From an uncultured Dorea sp. (GTDB taxonomy: Bacteria; Bacillota; Clostridia; Lachnospirales; Lachnospiraceae), in the NCBI GenBank assembly GCA_910584615.1, contig CAJUAM010000001.1:1-64000 (forward strand): 64,000 bases of DNA, given 5' to 3'. Below are positions 34,189 through 42,169 of this stretch, piece by piece. The notes beneath the pieces were generated by a model. It did not search any database. It was not told the DNA's origin and saw nothing but the letters and a program-made list of their open reading frames with translations. The translations under genes were made by a program, and so were the position numbers. How positions within the stretch are numbered: position 1 is the first letter of the stretch; each line of letters opens with the position of its first letter.

Positions 34189-34916
34189 AGACATTATATC
34201 TGGCGGCATTGACTTTAATATCCGTGATAGTCATACTGCTTATAGTAAAAAACCGGATGATACAAAAAGAAAATGATTTTTTGACGCTCCATGACCAGAT
34301 GACGGAGCAAAATTACCGGCTGCTTCGTCAGAGTGCGGAATTGAACAGGCATCTGGTGCATGACGTAAAGCATCATCTGCTTATTTTACGGGAGTATGTA
34401 AAGGAAGATAATCTTGAAGGGATAGGGATGTATCTTGACGAGATTGAAGATGAATACATGTATGTACCCCGTAAAGTGTGGACGGGAAACGGTTTTCTTG
34501 ATTTCATACTGAATCAGAAAAAGAGCAAGGCAGAGGCAAGGGGGATTACATTTGACATCTGTTCAGAGACGATACCTGTGTGGAAGTTTACAGACAGTGA
34601 GATAAGTGTTGTGTTTGGAAATCTGCTGGACAATGCCATAGAGGCATGCGAGAAGATAGAGAGTCAAGAAAAAAGCATACATGTTTACATGAAAAAGAGA
34701 GGGAACATTATTACGGTTAAGATTCGAAACAGTATCGCATCCCCTCCGGTCAGGATGAAAGGAAGGCTGAATTCTGATAAAAACAGTCCCGGTATGCATG
34801 GCTACGGCTTAAAGAGTGTGAAGCGCGTGGTTTCTAAACAGGGCGGATATTTTGACTGTCATGCGGATAAAGATGAGTTCTGGGTGGCGGTCAGCGTGTT
34901 CGGTCTTGACGGATAG
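34182..34916 (+). CDS. GHKL sensor histidine kinase
   Basis: A 244-residue kinase with a single N-terminal membrane segment (LYLAALTLISVIVILLIV), a coiled-coil linker, the phosphoacceptor His in LVHDVKHHLLILREY and a GHKL ATPase domain (N-box GNLLDNAIEAC, G-box HGYGLKSV). It lacks the multi-pass AgrC-type sensor, so it probably senses through the membrane segment or a partner. The ATG lies nine bases after GGAG within the regulator's end. It is the cognate partner of the LytTR regulator. Confidence 0.93.
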   Translation: MVETLYLAALTLISVIVILLIVKNRMIQKENDFLTLHDQMTEQNYRLLRQSAELNRHLVHDVKHHLLILREYVKEDNLEGIGMYLDEIEDEYMYVPRKVWTGNGFLDFILNQKKSKAEARGITFDICSETIPVWKFTDSEISVVFGNLLDNAIEACEKIESQEKSIHVYMKKRGNIITVKIRNSIASPPVRMKGRLNSDKNSPGMHGYGLKSVKRVVSKQGGYFDCHADKDEFWVAVSVFGLDG

Positions 34917-34968
34917 CAGGTGCTATGCGGATGTGAAAGAACTGGTCAGATTAGGAGGGATTTAAAAA

Positions 34969-35541
34969 ATGAATAATATAACTTTTGGCGGAATGAGAGC
35001 GTCACACTATTCAAAACGGAATACAGCAAAAAATCAATCGTCAACACCTCTCAGGGATCAATGCCTTTTTTCGGAGCTGGCAAATTTTCAAAGCGACAGG
35101 ACAGCAAAAGTGCACCCAGGGATTTTAGCCAGTGCATGGACAGAAAACGGACAGGAACTGCATCTGGATTACGACGAAAGTTCTACAGCGGATAACCCTG
35201 TCATAAAAGCATGGGGGATAGATTCTAAAGGAGAAGACTTTGAGCGGATGATCCATGTAAATGAGGTGGATCCGCGCAATGCATCTCCGGCAGAGATGAG
35301 AGCATTAGAGGCTCATCTGAAAAAGCAGGGAGACAGTGTGATCGCGTCATCCGGTATGCGGGAATGGCGTGTGGGAGAGGCTATGTGGGGATTTGATGTC
35401 AATGAAAAGCTTAATTTTATCCAGTTTCTGAATGAGGGGGCGCAGATGGCCATAGAGCCGGAAAAAGGGGCAAAGACACGTATGGATGCAGAGCGTTTTT
35501 TGTTTTACTTTCAACAGAATCAAGGGCGGGGAGAACTGTAA
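34969..35541 (+). CDS. Uncharacterised 190-residue protein downstream of the LytTR system
   Basis: I do not recognise this protein. It has no signal peptide or membrane segment. The first 40 residues are basic and low in structure (MRASHYSKRNTAKNQSSTPL), followed by a beta-rich stretch (GILASAWTENGQELHLDYDE), a charged helix (SPAEMRALEAHLKKQGD) and a distinctive MREWRVGEAMWGFD. AGGAGGGAT precedes the ATG 52 bases after the kinase, so it is probably expressed with the LytTR system and may be its output or accessory (inference). Confidence 0.68.
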   Translation: MNNITFGGMRASHYSKRNTAKNQSSTPLRDQCLFSELANFQSDRTAKVHPGILASAWTENGQELHLDYDESSTADNPVIKAWGIDSKGEDFERMIHVNEVDPRNASPAEMRALEAHLKKQGDSVIASSGMREWRVGEAMWGFDVNEKLNFIQFLNEGAQMAIEPEKGAKTRMDAERFLFYFQQNQGRGEL

Positions 35542-35552
35542 TAAAAAGCATT

Positions 35553-35606
35553 GTAAAATACCATATCATTCACAAAGAGGACATAATTTTGTGGTAAAAT
35601 ACCATA
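35553..35606. repeat. 13-bp direct repeats before the OmpR-type operon
   Basis: GTAAAATACCATA occurs at 35553-35565 and 35594-35606, 41 bp (about four helical turns) apart. The second copy extends to a palindrome TGGTA-AAA-TACCA. They lie 70-120 bp before the response regulator. Confidence 0.5.
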
Positions 35607-35672
35607 AAATGCGGAATAATCCGTAAGTATCATACAATACTTCAAATAGAAACATACATGCGGAGGTAGGAT

Positions 35673-36353
35673 ATGGATAAAATAAAAATCCTTGTTGTGG
35701 ATGATGAGAGCAGGATGAGGAAGCTCGTAAGGGATTTCCTTGAAAGAGAAGACTTTTTGGTGCTTGAAGCCGAAGATGGGCTTCAGGCAATGGAGATTTT
35801 TTATGAAAATAAGGACATTTCCCTGATGATCCTTGATGTGATGATGCCCAGGATGGACGGATGGCAGGTTTGCCGGGAGGTGCGGCAGACTTCGAAAATT
35901 CCGATCATCATGCTGACGGCCCGCGCGGAAGAGCGGGATGAGCTTCAGGGTTTTGAACTGGGGGTGGACGAATATATATCCAAACCATTCAGCCCTAAGA
36001 TTCTTGTCGCCAGAGTAGTGGCTATCCTTAGAAGGAGCAATGTACTTAATATGGATGAAGTTTCGGATGCCGGGGGTATTGTTATTGATAAGGCGGCTCA
36101 TCAGGTAACGATTGACGGGGAGGTAACTGACTTAAGCTATAAGGAATTTGAACTTTTATCATATTTTATAGAAAATCAGGGAATCGCGCTGTCCAGGGAA
36201 AAGATACTGAATAATGTATGGAATTATGATTATTTCGGGGATGCAAGGACAATAGACACCCATGTAAAAAAACTCCGCAGTAAGATGGGAGAAAAGGGTA
36301 ATTATATTAAGACTATCTGGGGGATGGGTTATAAGTTTGAGGTGGAGAAGTAA
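35673..36353 (+). CDS. OmpR/PhoB-family response regulator
   Basis: A 226-residue regulator. The receiver domain has VVDDESR, the phosphoacceptor Asp in MILDVMMPRMDGW, the switch Thr in MLTARAEE and Lys in ISKPFSP. The C-terminal winged helix carries LSYKEFELLSYFIENQG and RTIDTHVKKLRSKMG. CGGAGGTAGG precedes the ATG. It shares a TAATG stop/start with the following kinase gene. Target genes are not evident. Confidence 0.95.
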   Translation: MDKIKILVVDDESRMRKLVRDFLEREDFLVLEAEDGLQAMEIFYENKDISLMILDVMMPRMDGWQVCREVRQTSKIPIIMLTARAEERDELQGFELGVDEYISKPFSPKILVARVVAILRRSNVLNMDEVSDAGGIVIDKAAHQVTIDGEVTDLSYKEFELLSYFIENQGIALSREKILNNVWNYDYFGDARTIDTHVKKLRSKMGEKGNYIKTIWGMGYKFEVEK

Positions 36354-37819
36354 TGAGACATTCCATAAAAAGCCAGATGATTGCAATATTTGTTGGTCTG
36401 ATCAGCTGTGTGCTGCTGGCATTTCTCATCATTAATATGAACTTTCTTGAACCTTATTATATCAGGAATAAAAAGACAGAGTTTGTAAAGATGTATGACG
36501 TTCTGAATAGTGCAATGGAAAATGGGACGGTAGATACAGAAGAAAAAGCAGAGGAACTCTGGCATCTGGCTGAAAAAAATAATCTGTCGTATCTGATTGT
36601 GGATGAAATGAATTCACAGGTTTTTACAAATGTACACAATATGGACATGCTGGAAAGGCAGTTGGCGGGATACCTTTTGAACCAGGCACAAAAGGACTGC
36701 AAAATCCTTTCCAGTACGGATGAGTACCAGCTGACCCGTTCAAGGAATCCATGGAATAAGGAAGAATACATTGAGATGTGGGGGACTTTTGAAGATGGAA
36801 GCCGGTTCCTGATACGGAGTCCTATCGAAAGCATTCGGGAAAGTGCGGAGATCTCCAATAGATTTTTGGTTATCATTGGCAGTTTCATGGTCATGATCTG
36901 TGCAGTGCTGATCTGGTATTTCTCGAAGAAATTGACAGACCCTATCCTTGAACTTGCCGCGTTGTCTGAGCGTATGGCTGATCTTGATTTTGAAGCCAGA
37001 TATACCAGCGGCGGGAAGAATGAGATTGGGAACCTTGGAGACAATTTCAACCGTATGTCAAGGAAGCTGGAAAGTACGATATCAGAGCTTAAGAGTGCCA
37101 ATAATAGCCTGCTGAAAGATATCGAACAGAAGGAGAGGCTTGAAAAGATGCGCAATGATTTTTTTGGAAATGTGTCTCATGAGCTTAAGACACCTATCGC
37201 CCTGATACAAGGATATGCGGAAGGCTTAAAGGAAGGTGTGAGTGAGGATGCAAAGAGCCGGGAGTTTTACTGCGACGTCATTATGGATGAGGCCTCAAAG
37301 ATGAATCAGATGGTTAGAAATCTTCTCGCTTTGAACCAGCTGGAATTCGGGAATGAAGAGGTTGAGTATGAAAGGTTTGATCTTACGGCTGTTATCTGCG
37401 GAGTTTTGCAGAGCATGGAGATTTTGGCCCAGCAGGATGAGATACAGGTGATTTTCAGGCAGACGGAGCCGGTGTATGTGTGGGCTGATGAGTTCAAGGT
37501 TGAGCAGGTAATAAGAAATTATGTCAGCAATGCGTTCCACCACGCAGGGTTTGAAAAGGTGATAGAGGTCAAGATCAGCAGACAGGACGAAAGGGCAAAA
37601 GTTACAGTGTTCAATACCGGAATGCCTATACCACAGGAAGATATCGGGCATATATGGGATAAGTTTTACAAAGTGGATAAGGCTCATACGAGAGAATACG
37701 GCGGGAACGGAATCGGACTTTCTATTGTTAAAGCGGTTATGGAGTCCTTTCACCAGAAATACGGGGTCAATAATTATGATAATGGAGTGGAATTCTGGTT
37801 TGAACTGGATGTGGAGTAG
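36353..37819 (+). CDS. Sensor histidine kinase, HisKA type
   Basis: A 488-residue membrane kinase. Two membrane segments (residues about 12-30 and 180-200) flank an extracytoplasmic sensor of about 150 residues, followed by a HAMP domain (KKLTDPILELAALSERMA), a coiled coil, the HisKA box FGNVSHELKTPIALIQGYAE and a HATPase_c domain (N-box EQVIRNYVSNAFHH, G-box GGNGIGLSIVKAVME). It starts on the last base of the regulator's stop codon. The stimulus is unknown. Confidence 0.95.
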   Translation: MRHSIKSQMIAIFVGLISCVLLAFLIINMNFLEPYYIRNKKTEFVKMYDVLNSAMENGTVDTEEKAEELWHLAEKNNLSYLIVDEMNSQVFTNVHNMDMLERQLAGYLLNQAQKDCKILSSTDEYQLTRSRNPWNKEEYIEMWGTFEDGSRFLIRSPIESIRESAEISNRFLVIIGSFMVMICAVLIWYFSKKLTDPILELAALSERMADLDFEARYTSGGKNEIGNLGDNFNRMSRKLESTISELKSANNSLLKDIEQKERLEKMRNDFFGNVSHELKTPIALIQGYAEGLKEGVSEDAKSREFYCDVIMDEASKMNQMVRNLLALNQLEFGNEEVEYERFDLTAVICGVLQSMEILAQQDEIQVIFRQTEPVYVWADEFKVEQVIRNYVSNAFHHAGFEKVIEVKISRQDERAKVTVFNTGMPIPQEDIGHIWDKFYKVDKAHTREYGGNGIGLSIVKAVMESFHQKYGVNNYDNGVEFWFELDVE

Positions 37820-37847
37820 ATGTAAAAATGTATAGTAAATAAGGAAT

Positions 37848-37893
37848 TGCCGCATTGTGGACTTTGAAAAGCCCGCAGTGCGGCAGATTTTTA
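37848..37893. terminator. Bidirectional terminator between the kinase and hydrolase genes
   Basis: A ten-pair stem TGCCGCATTG/CAGTGCGGCA (one G-U) is followed by TTTTT on the plus strand. The A-rich left flank gives a weaker T-tract for the convergent hydrolase gene. Confidence 0.75.
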
Positions 37894-37898
37894 ATTAT

Positions 37899-38825
37899 TT
37901 ATGCAAGAACACGGTCCATAAAAGCAATGATCCCTGCCTCTACTTCGCATTTGATATCTGCGTAGTTATGTATCTCGTGTCGGTAGCCGGGGTAAAGCTT
38001 TGTTGTTACGGTATGTCCCGTATCTATCAGCCAGTTGGATACTTCATACACGCCTTTTCCGTACTCTCCAACAGGGTCCTGATCTCCGGCTATATTATAG
38101 ATCGGCAGGTTTTCAGGCACTTTATCGGCCCACGTATGACCTTCGATCTGGAGCATCATCTGCACGAAATCATACAAAGAGCGGTTGCTGGTAGCTCTTG
38201 TGAATGCATCGAAAGGATCTTCGGCGTGGTCTCTTTGTACATAAGGGTCTGCGCAGATCCATTCATTTCCGATACTGACTTCACCGCAGCGCTCACACAT
38301 CCATCCCAAGAGCTGTCCGGCAAAGGATGGATCTGAATTAAGAGCCTGGCCGCTGTCAATGGCTTTTTTCAGTGCTTCGCCTGCTTCTTTCGCGCCCCGG
38401 AAGATGCCGGCAGTTCCGCAGAGAGTTGCTCCTGAAAGCTCATCACCGTATTTTGCTATAAAATCTCTGGTGATGAAGGATCCCATACTGTGCCCGAACA
38501 AGAAATAGGGAAGATCAGGATATTTTTCACAGACGATTTCTTTTAAGGTGTGTTCATCTTCCATCATCGTATGAGGACCTTTATCGCCCCAGTCGCCCCA
38601 TACGTCATTTACCATGGCTGTTTTGCCGTGACCGGTGTGATCATCGGCAGCTACGATGTAGCCTGCATCCAGAAAGGCAGAGATCATATGGATATACCGT
38701 CTGGAATGTTCGCCGAAGCCGTGAATGAGCTGGACGATTCCTTTTGGCTTTGCGGCGGGAACGTAGATCCAGCCTTGAATGTCGTCACGCTCGTTGAAAG
38801 ATTTAAAGGATACTTCATGCAACAT
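37899..38825 (-). CDS. Alpha/beta hydrolase, monoacylglycerol lipase/lysophospholipase type
   Basis: A 308-residue cytoplasmic serine hydrolase of the Hydrolase_4/serine aminopeptidase S33 group. The oxyanion region is VQLIHGFGEHSRRY, the nucleophile Ser is in LFGHSMGSFI, the acid in NIAGDQDPVG and the His in PGYRHEIHN. Likely substrates are monoacylglycerols or lysophospholipids (family knowledge). TTGGAGGTGA precedes the ATG. Monocistronic and convergent with the kinase gene. Confidence 0.9.
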   Translation of the reverse strand: MLHEVSFKSFNERDDIQGWIYVPAAKPKGIVQLIHGFGEHSRRYIHMISAFLDAGYIVAADDHTGHGKTAMVNDVWGDWGDKGPHTMMEDEHTLKEIVCEKYPDLPYFLFGHSMGSFITRDFIAKYGDELSGATLCGTAGIFRGAKEAGEALKKAIDSGQALNSDPSFAGQLLGWMCERCGEVSIGNEWICADPYVQRDHAEDPFDAFTRATSNRSLYDFVQMMLQIEGHTWADKVPENLPIYNIAGDQDPVGEYGKGVYEVSNWLIDTGHTVTTKLYPGYRHEIHNYADIKCEVEAGIIAFMDRVLA

Positions 38826-39125
38826 AATTTTTCACCTCCAATGGATTTTTTGTGCATAATATTTCTTGCTTTTTCTTACATATTCTTTTCATTATGATAC
38901 ACTAAGAACGGAGGGGAAAGCAATCATAAATTTTTTGGATATCAATAGGACTGACGCGATAGCAGAATTTGGAACATTATTGTGCCCGGGCTTAAAACAA
39001 AGTGGAAAATCCATGTGATATATGGTAAAATAGCAATACTTGTACTTATGGTGGATGAAGTGCAAAGTTGATGAAAATACTGCAGATATAGGAGATTTTC
39101 TGTATCAGCAGCGGGGAGGGATGGG
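38826..39125. other. Gene-free 300-bp divergent gap
   Basis: This stretch separates the hydrolase from hisH. It holds the hydrolase ribosome site and AT-rich minus-strand promoter candidates near 38890, and a GGGGAGGG site before hisH. I see no clear -35/-10 pair for hisH, no riboswitch, T-box or terminator, and no open frame worth calling. Confidence 0.6.
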
Positions 39126-39731
39126 ATGGTAGCAATTATAGACTATGATGCGGGCAATATCAGAAGTGTAGAGAAAGCACTGCAGTTTCTTGGGCAAGAG
39201 ACCACTGTCACGAGAGATGCGGGTACGATTTTAAGTGCGGATAAAGTGATCCTTCCAGGAGTAGGCTCTTTTGGAGATGCTATGGGAAAGCTTCGCCAGT
39301 ACAAGCTGGATCGTGTGATTTATGAGGTGGTTGAACATAATATACCGTTTCTTGGAATTTGTCTGGGACTGCAGCTTTTGTTTGAGAGAAGCGATGAGAC
39401 ACCGGGGGTGGAAGGTCTTGGAATACTGAAAGGAGAGATTCTTCGCATCCCAGATACCCCGGGACTTAAGATCCCGCATATGGGATGGAATTCCCTTACA
39501 TTTCCCAATGAGGGAAGGTTGTTTATGGGAGTGGGGAAAGAATCTTATGTATATTTTGTGCATTCTTATTATCTGAAAGCGGCAGATGAAAGTATGGTTA
39601 CAGCGGCGACGGAGTACGGCACTTATATCCATGCTTCTGTAGAGAGCGGTAATGTATTTGCATGCCAGTTCCATCCGGAAAAAAGCAGTGAGACAGGGCT
39701 TAAAATATTGAAAAATTTTGTGGAACTATGA
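39126..39731 (+). CDS. hisH: Imidazole glycerol phosphate synthase glutaminase subunit HisH
   Basis: A 201-residue class I glutamine amidotransferase supplying ammonia to HisF in histidine and AICAR formation. It begins IIDYDAGNIRSVEKAL; the catalytic Cys is in GICLGLQLLFE and the His/Glu in ACQFHPEKSSETG. The start follows GGGGAGGG. It is next to hisF only; the other his genes are not in the window. Confidence 0.96.
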   Translation: MVAIIDYDAGNIRSVEKALQFLGQETTVTRDAGTILSADKVILPGVGSFGDAMGKLRQYKLDRVIYEVVEHNIPFLGICLGLQLLFERSDETPGVEGLGILKGEILRIPDTPGLKIPHMGWNSLTFPNEGRLFMGVGKESYVYFVHSYYLKAADESMVTAATEYGTYIHASVESGNVFACQFHPEKSSETGLKILKNFVEL

Positions 39732-39771
39732 AAACATAGATGATAGACAGCTGCGAACAGGAGGAAAATTG

Positions 39772-40533
39772 ATGCATACAAAAAGGATTATCCCCTGTCT
39801 GGATGTGAAAGACGGACGGGTAGTAAAAGGTGTTAACTTTGTTGATTTAAAGGATGCAGGCAATCCTGTAGAGATTGCAAAGGCCTATGATAAAGCAGGA
39901 GCGGATGAGCTGGTGTTTTTAGATATCACTGCATCTTCCGATGCGCGTGATACCGTGGCAGATATGGTCCGCAAGGTCGCGCAGACGGTATTTATCCCAT
40001 TTACCGTAGGAGGGGGTATCCGTACAGTAGAGGATTTTAAAGCGCTTTTGCGGGAAGGAGCGGATAAGATCTCTATTAACTCTTCAGCCATTAATACACC
40101 AGATCTTATTTCAGAAGCTGCGGATAAATTCGGCAGCCAGTGTGTAGTTGTAGCGATTGATGCAAAAAGACGTCCGGACGGTGGCGGATGGAACATTTAT
40201 AAAAATGGCGGTCGTATTGATGTGGGTATTGATGCGGTAGAATGGGCGCAGAAGGTGGAAGGACTTGGAGCAGGGGAGATACTTCTTACAAGTATGGACT
40301 GTGACGGAACGAAGGCCGGGTATGATATGGAGCTTACGAGAACCATTGCGGAGACGGTGTCTGTTCCGGTCATTGCTTCAGGCGGCGCGGGAAAGCTTAC
40401 CCATTTTTATGATGCGCTGACAGAAGCAAAAGCAGATGCGGCATTAGCCGCCTCTTTGTTCCACTATAAGGAACTTGAGATCAAAGAAGTGAAAGAATAT
40501 CTGCGGGGCAGAGGGGTGTCTGTAAGACTGTAG
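39772..40533 (+). CDS. hisF: Imidazole glycerol phosphate synthase cyclase subunit HisF
   Basis: A 253-residue TIM-barrel enzyme that uses PRFAR and ammonia to make imidazole glycerol phosphate and AICAR. Catalytic Asp residues are seen in IPCLDVKDGRVVKG and VVAIDAKR; ITASSDAR and GGAGKLTHF are also typical. CAGGAGGAAAATTG precedes the chosen ATG; an upstream in-frame start would sit inside the hisH end. AICAR released here feeds the transformylase encoded at 18968. Confidence 0.97.
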   Translation: MHTKRIIPCLDVKDGRVVKGVNFVDLKDAGNPVEIAKAYDKAGADELVFLDITASSDARDTVADMVRKVAQTVFIPFTVGGGIRTVEDFKALLREGADKISINSSAINTPDLISEAADKFGSQCVVVAIDAKRRPDGGGWNIYKNGGRIDVGIDAVEWAQKVEGLGAGEILLTSMDCDGTKAGYDMELTRTIAETVSVPVIASGGAGKLTHFYDALTEAKADAALAASLFHYKELEIKEVKEYLRGRGVSVRL

Positions 40534-40549
40534 GTCTTACAGACTTTTA
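40518..40549 (+). terminator. Probable terminator overlapping the hisF end
   Basis: The perfect 11-bp stem GTCTGTAAGAC/GTCTTACAGAC with a five-base loop containing the hisF stop is followed by TTTTAT. The T-tract is short. Confidence 0.6.
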
Positions 40550-40566
40550 TATATGAGGGATTATAC

Positions 40567-40595
40567 TTGATAAAGGGTAAGACAGGAATTATAAT
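40567..40595 (+). promoter_or_regulatory. ung promoter, twin of the rubrerythrin promoter
   Basis: TTGATA, 17 bp, TATAAT, within a block (ACTTGATAAA ... ACAGGAATTATAATAA) repeated almost unchanged before the rubrerythrin gene. Confidence 0.8.
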
Positions 40596-40634
40596 AAAAG
40601 CAGTGATGAAAATACAGACAAAGGAGAACACGCT

Positions 40635-41306
40635 ATGGCGGCGATTAACAATGACTGGCTGGATGCCTTAAAGGATGAGTTTAGAAAACCATATTATAAG
40701 AAATTGTTTGAGACAGTGAATCAGGAGTATAAGACAAAATTGATCTTTCCTCCGGCTGATGATATTTTTAATGCTTTTCATCTGACTCCGCTCAGTAAGG
40801 TAAAGGTCGTGATCTTAGGACAGGATCCCTATCACAATCATGGTCAGGCGCATGGGCTTTGTTTTTCTGTAAAAAAGGGTGTGGATATTCCGCCGTCTCT
40901 TGTAAATATCTATCAGGAGCTGCATGATGATCTTGGGTGCAGTATCCCAAGCCACGGCTATCTGACAAAATGGGCTGAGCAGGGTGTGCTCATGCTGAAT
41001 ACTGTGCTTACAGTAAGAGCGCATCAGGCGAATTCCCACAGAGGGATCGGATGGGAAGATTTTACAGATGCCGCTATCATGGCGCTTAATAGGGAAGACA
41101 GGCCGATTGTGTTTATTTTGTGGGGAGCGCCGGCGCAGAGAAAGGAAAAAATGCTTACGAATCCGAACCACTTGATCTTGAAAGCTCCTCATCCAAGCCC
41201 CCTTTCTGCCTATAGGGGATTTTTCGGAAGCAGGCCTTTTAGCCAGACGAATGAGTTTTTGAAAATACATGGTGTAGAGCCGGTAGACTGGCAGATAGAA
41301 GAATAA
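40635..41306 (+). CDS. ung: Uracil-DNA glycosylase, family 1
   Basis: A 223-residue enzyme that removes uracil from DNA to start base excision repair. The water-activating motif GQDPYHNHGQ holds Asp64, and the minor-groove motif HPSPLSAYRGF holds His186. CAAAGGAG precedes the ATG. It has its own promoter, nearly identical to that of the next gene (rubrerythrin). Confidence 0.97.
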   Translation: MAAINNDWLDALKDEFRKPYYKKLFETVNQEYKTKLIFPPADDIFNAFHLTPLSKVKVVILGQDPYHNHGQAHGLCFSVKKGVDIPPSLVNIYQELHDDLGCSIPSHGYLTKWAEQGVLMLNTVLTVRAHQANSHRGIGWEDFTDAAIMALNREDRPIVFILWGAPAQRKEKMLTNPNHLILKAPHPSPLSAYRGFFGSRPFSQTNEFLKIHGVEPVDWQIEE

Positions 41307-41321
41307 GTTATATATGTGTAC

Positions 41322-41350
41322 TTGATAAAAAGAAGAACAGGAATTATAAT
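41322..41350 (+). promoter_or_regulatory. Rubrerythrin promoter, twin of the ung promoter
   Basis: TTGATA, 17 bp, TATAAT. The surrounding block matches that before ung, including ACAGGAATTATAATAA. Confidence 0.8.
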
Positions 41351-41392
41351 AAGAACAGGTCAGAAAACATAAGACAAAAAGGAGAGTTTGAT

Positions 41393-41929
41393 ATGGGTAA
41401 ATATGCAGGAACGCAGACTGAAAAGAACCTTGAGGCAGCATTTGCAGGAGAGTCGCAGGCAAGAAATAAGTATACTTATTTCGCTTCTGCAGCGAAAAAA
41501 GAGGGATATGAACAGATATCTTCTTTGTTCCTTAAGACTGCGGATAATGAAAAAGAGCATGCTAAGATGTGGTTTAAGGAGCTTAATGGAATTGGCAGCA
41601 CCGCTGAGAATCTCTTAGCAGCGGCATCCGGAGAGAATTATGAATGGACAGATATGTATGAGGGCTTTGCGAAGACAGCAGAAGAGGAAGGTTTTCCTGA
41701 ACTGGCTGAAAAGTTCCGCGCAGTTGCAGAGATTGAGAAGCACCATGAGGAAAGATACCGTGCGCTGCTGAAAAACGTAGAGACAAAAGAGGTCTTTGCA
41801 AAGAGCGAGGTAAAAGTATGGGAGTGCAGGAACTGCGGACATATTGTAGTCGGTATGAAGGCGCCAGAGACATGTCCGGTATGTGCTCATCCGCAGAGCT
41901 ACTTTGAAGTACATGCAGAGAATTATTAA
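41393..41929 (+). CDS. rbr: Rubrerythrin
   Basis: A 178-residue non-haem diiron peroxidase that detoxifies hydrogen peroxide in anaerobes. The N-terminal ferritin-like domain supplies the diiron ligands (AFAGESQARNKY, DNEKEHAKMWF, AEIEKHHEERY). The C-terminal rubredoxin-like FeS4 site shows WECRNCGHI and CPVCAHP. AAAAAGGAG precedes the ATG. It follows ung, whose promoter is almost identical. Confidence 0.96.
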   Translation: MGKYAGTQTEKNLEAAFAGESQARNKYTYFASAAKKEGYEQISSLFLKTADNEKEHAKMWFKELNGIGSTAENLLAAASGENYEWTDMYEGFAKTAEEEGFPELAEKFRAVAEIEKHHEERYRALLKNVETKEVFAKSEVKVWECRNCGHIVVGMKAPETCPVCAHPQSYFEVHAENY

Positions 41930-42011
41930 TCATATCATCAGGTGTAAGTTCAGAAGATGTGGGGACTTTCATCTGAAACTGTGATTGGGAAAATAGTATA
42001 TAGTTTCAGGA

Positions 42012-42058
42012 CGGTTGGAGATCGCTTGTTATGCAAAGGCGGTTTTCAACCGTTTTTA
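42012..42058 (+). terminator. Terminator after rubrerythrin
   Basis: A 14-pair stem (42012-42025 with 42039-42052, several G-U pairs) is followed by TTTTT. Confidence 0.82.
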
Positions 42059-42078
42059 TATAACTTTTCATATATGTG

Positions 42079-42107
42079 TTGACAAATGCTTGTGTGTGTG
42101 GTTTACT
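42079..42107 (+). promoter_or_regulatory. Promoter of the metal-efflux ATPase gene
   Basis: TTGACA, 17 bp, TTTACT. The -10 is weak; the operator lies at or just after the predicted start. Confidence 0.6.
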
Positions 42108-42113
42108 ATGAAT

Positions 42114-42139
42114 AACATATGAATAATTGTTCATATGTT
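42114..42139 (+). promoter_or_regulatory. ArsR/SmtB (CadC)-type operator
   Basis: Perfect 10-bp arms AACATATGAA/TTCATATGTT are separated by a 6-base spacer. This is the classical ArsR-family palindrome (TGAA...TTCA core). The CadC-like regulator encoded downstream is the obvious ligand. Confidence 0.9.
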
Positions 42140-42169
42140 CAACTAAAAGTGGAATAGGAGAATCAGATC

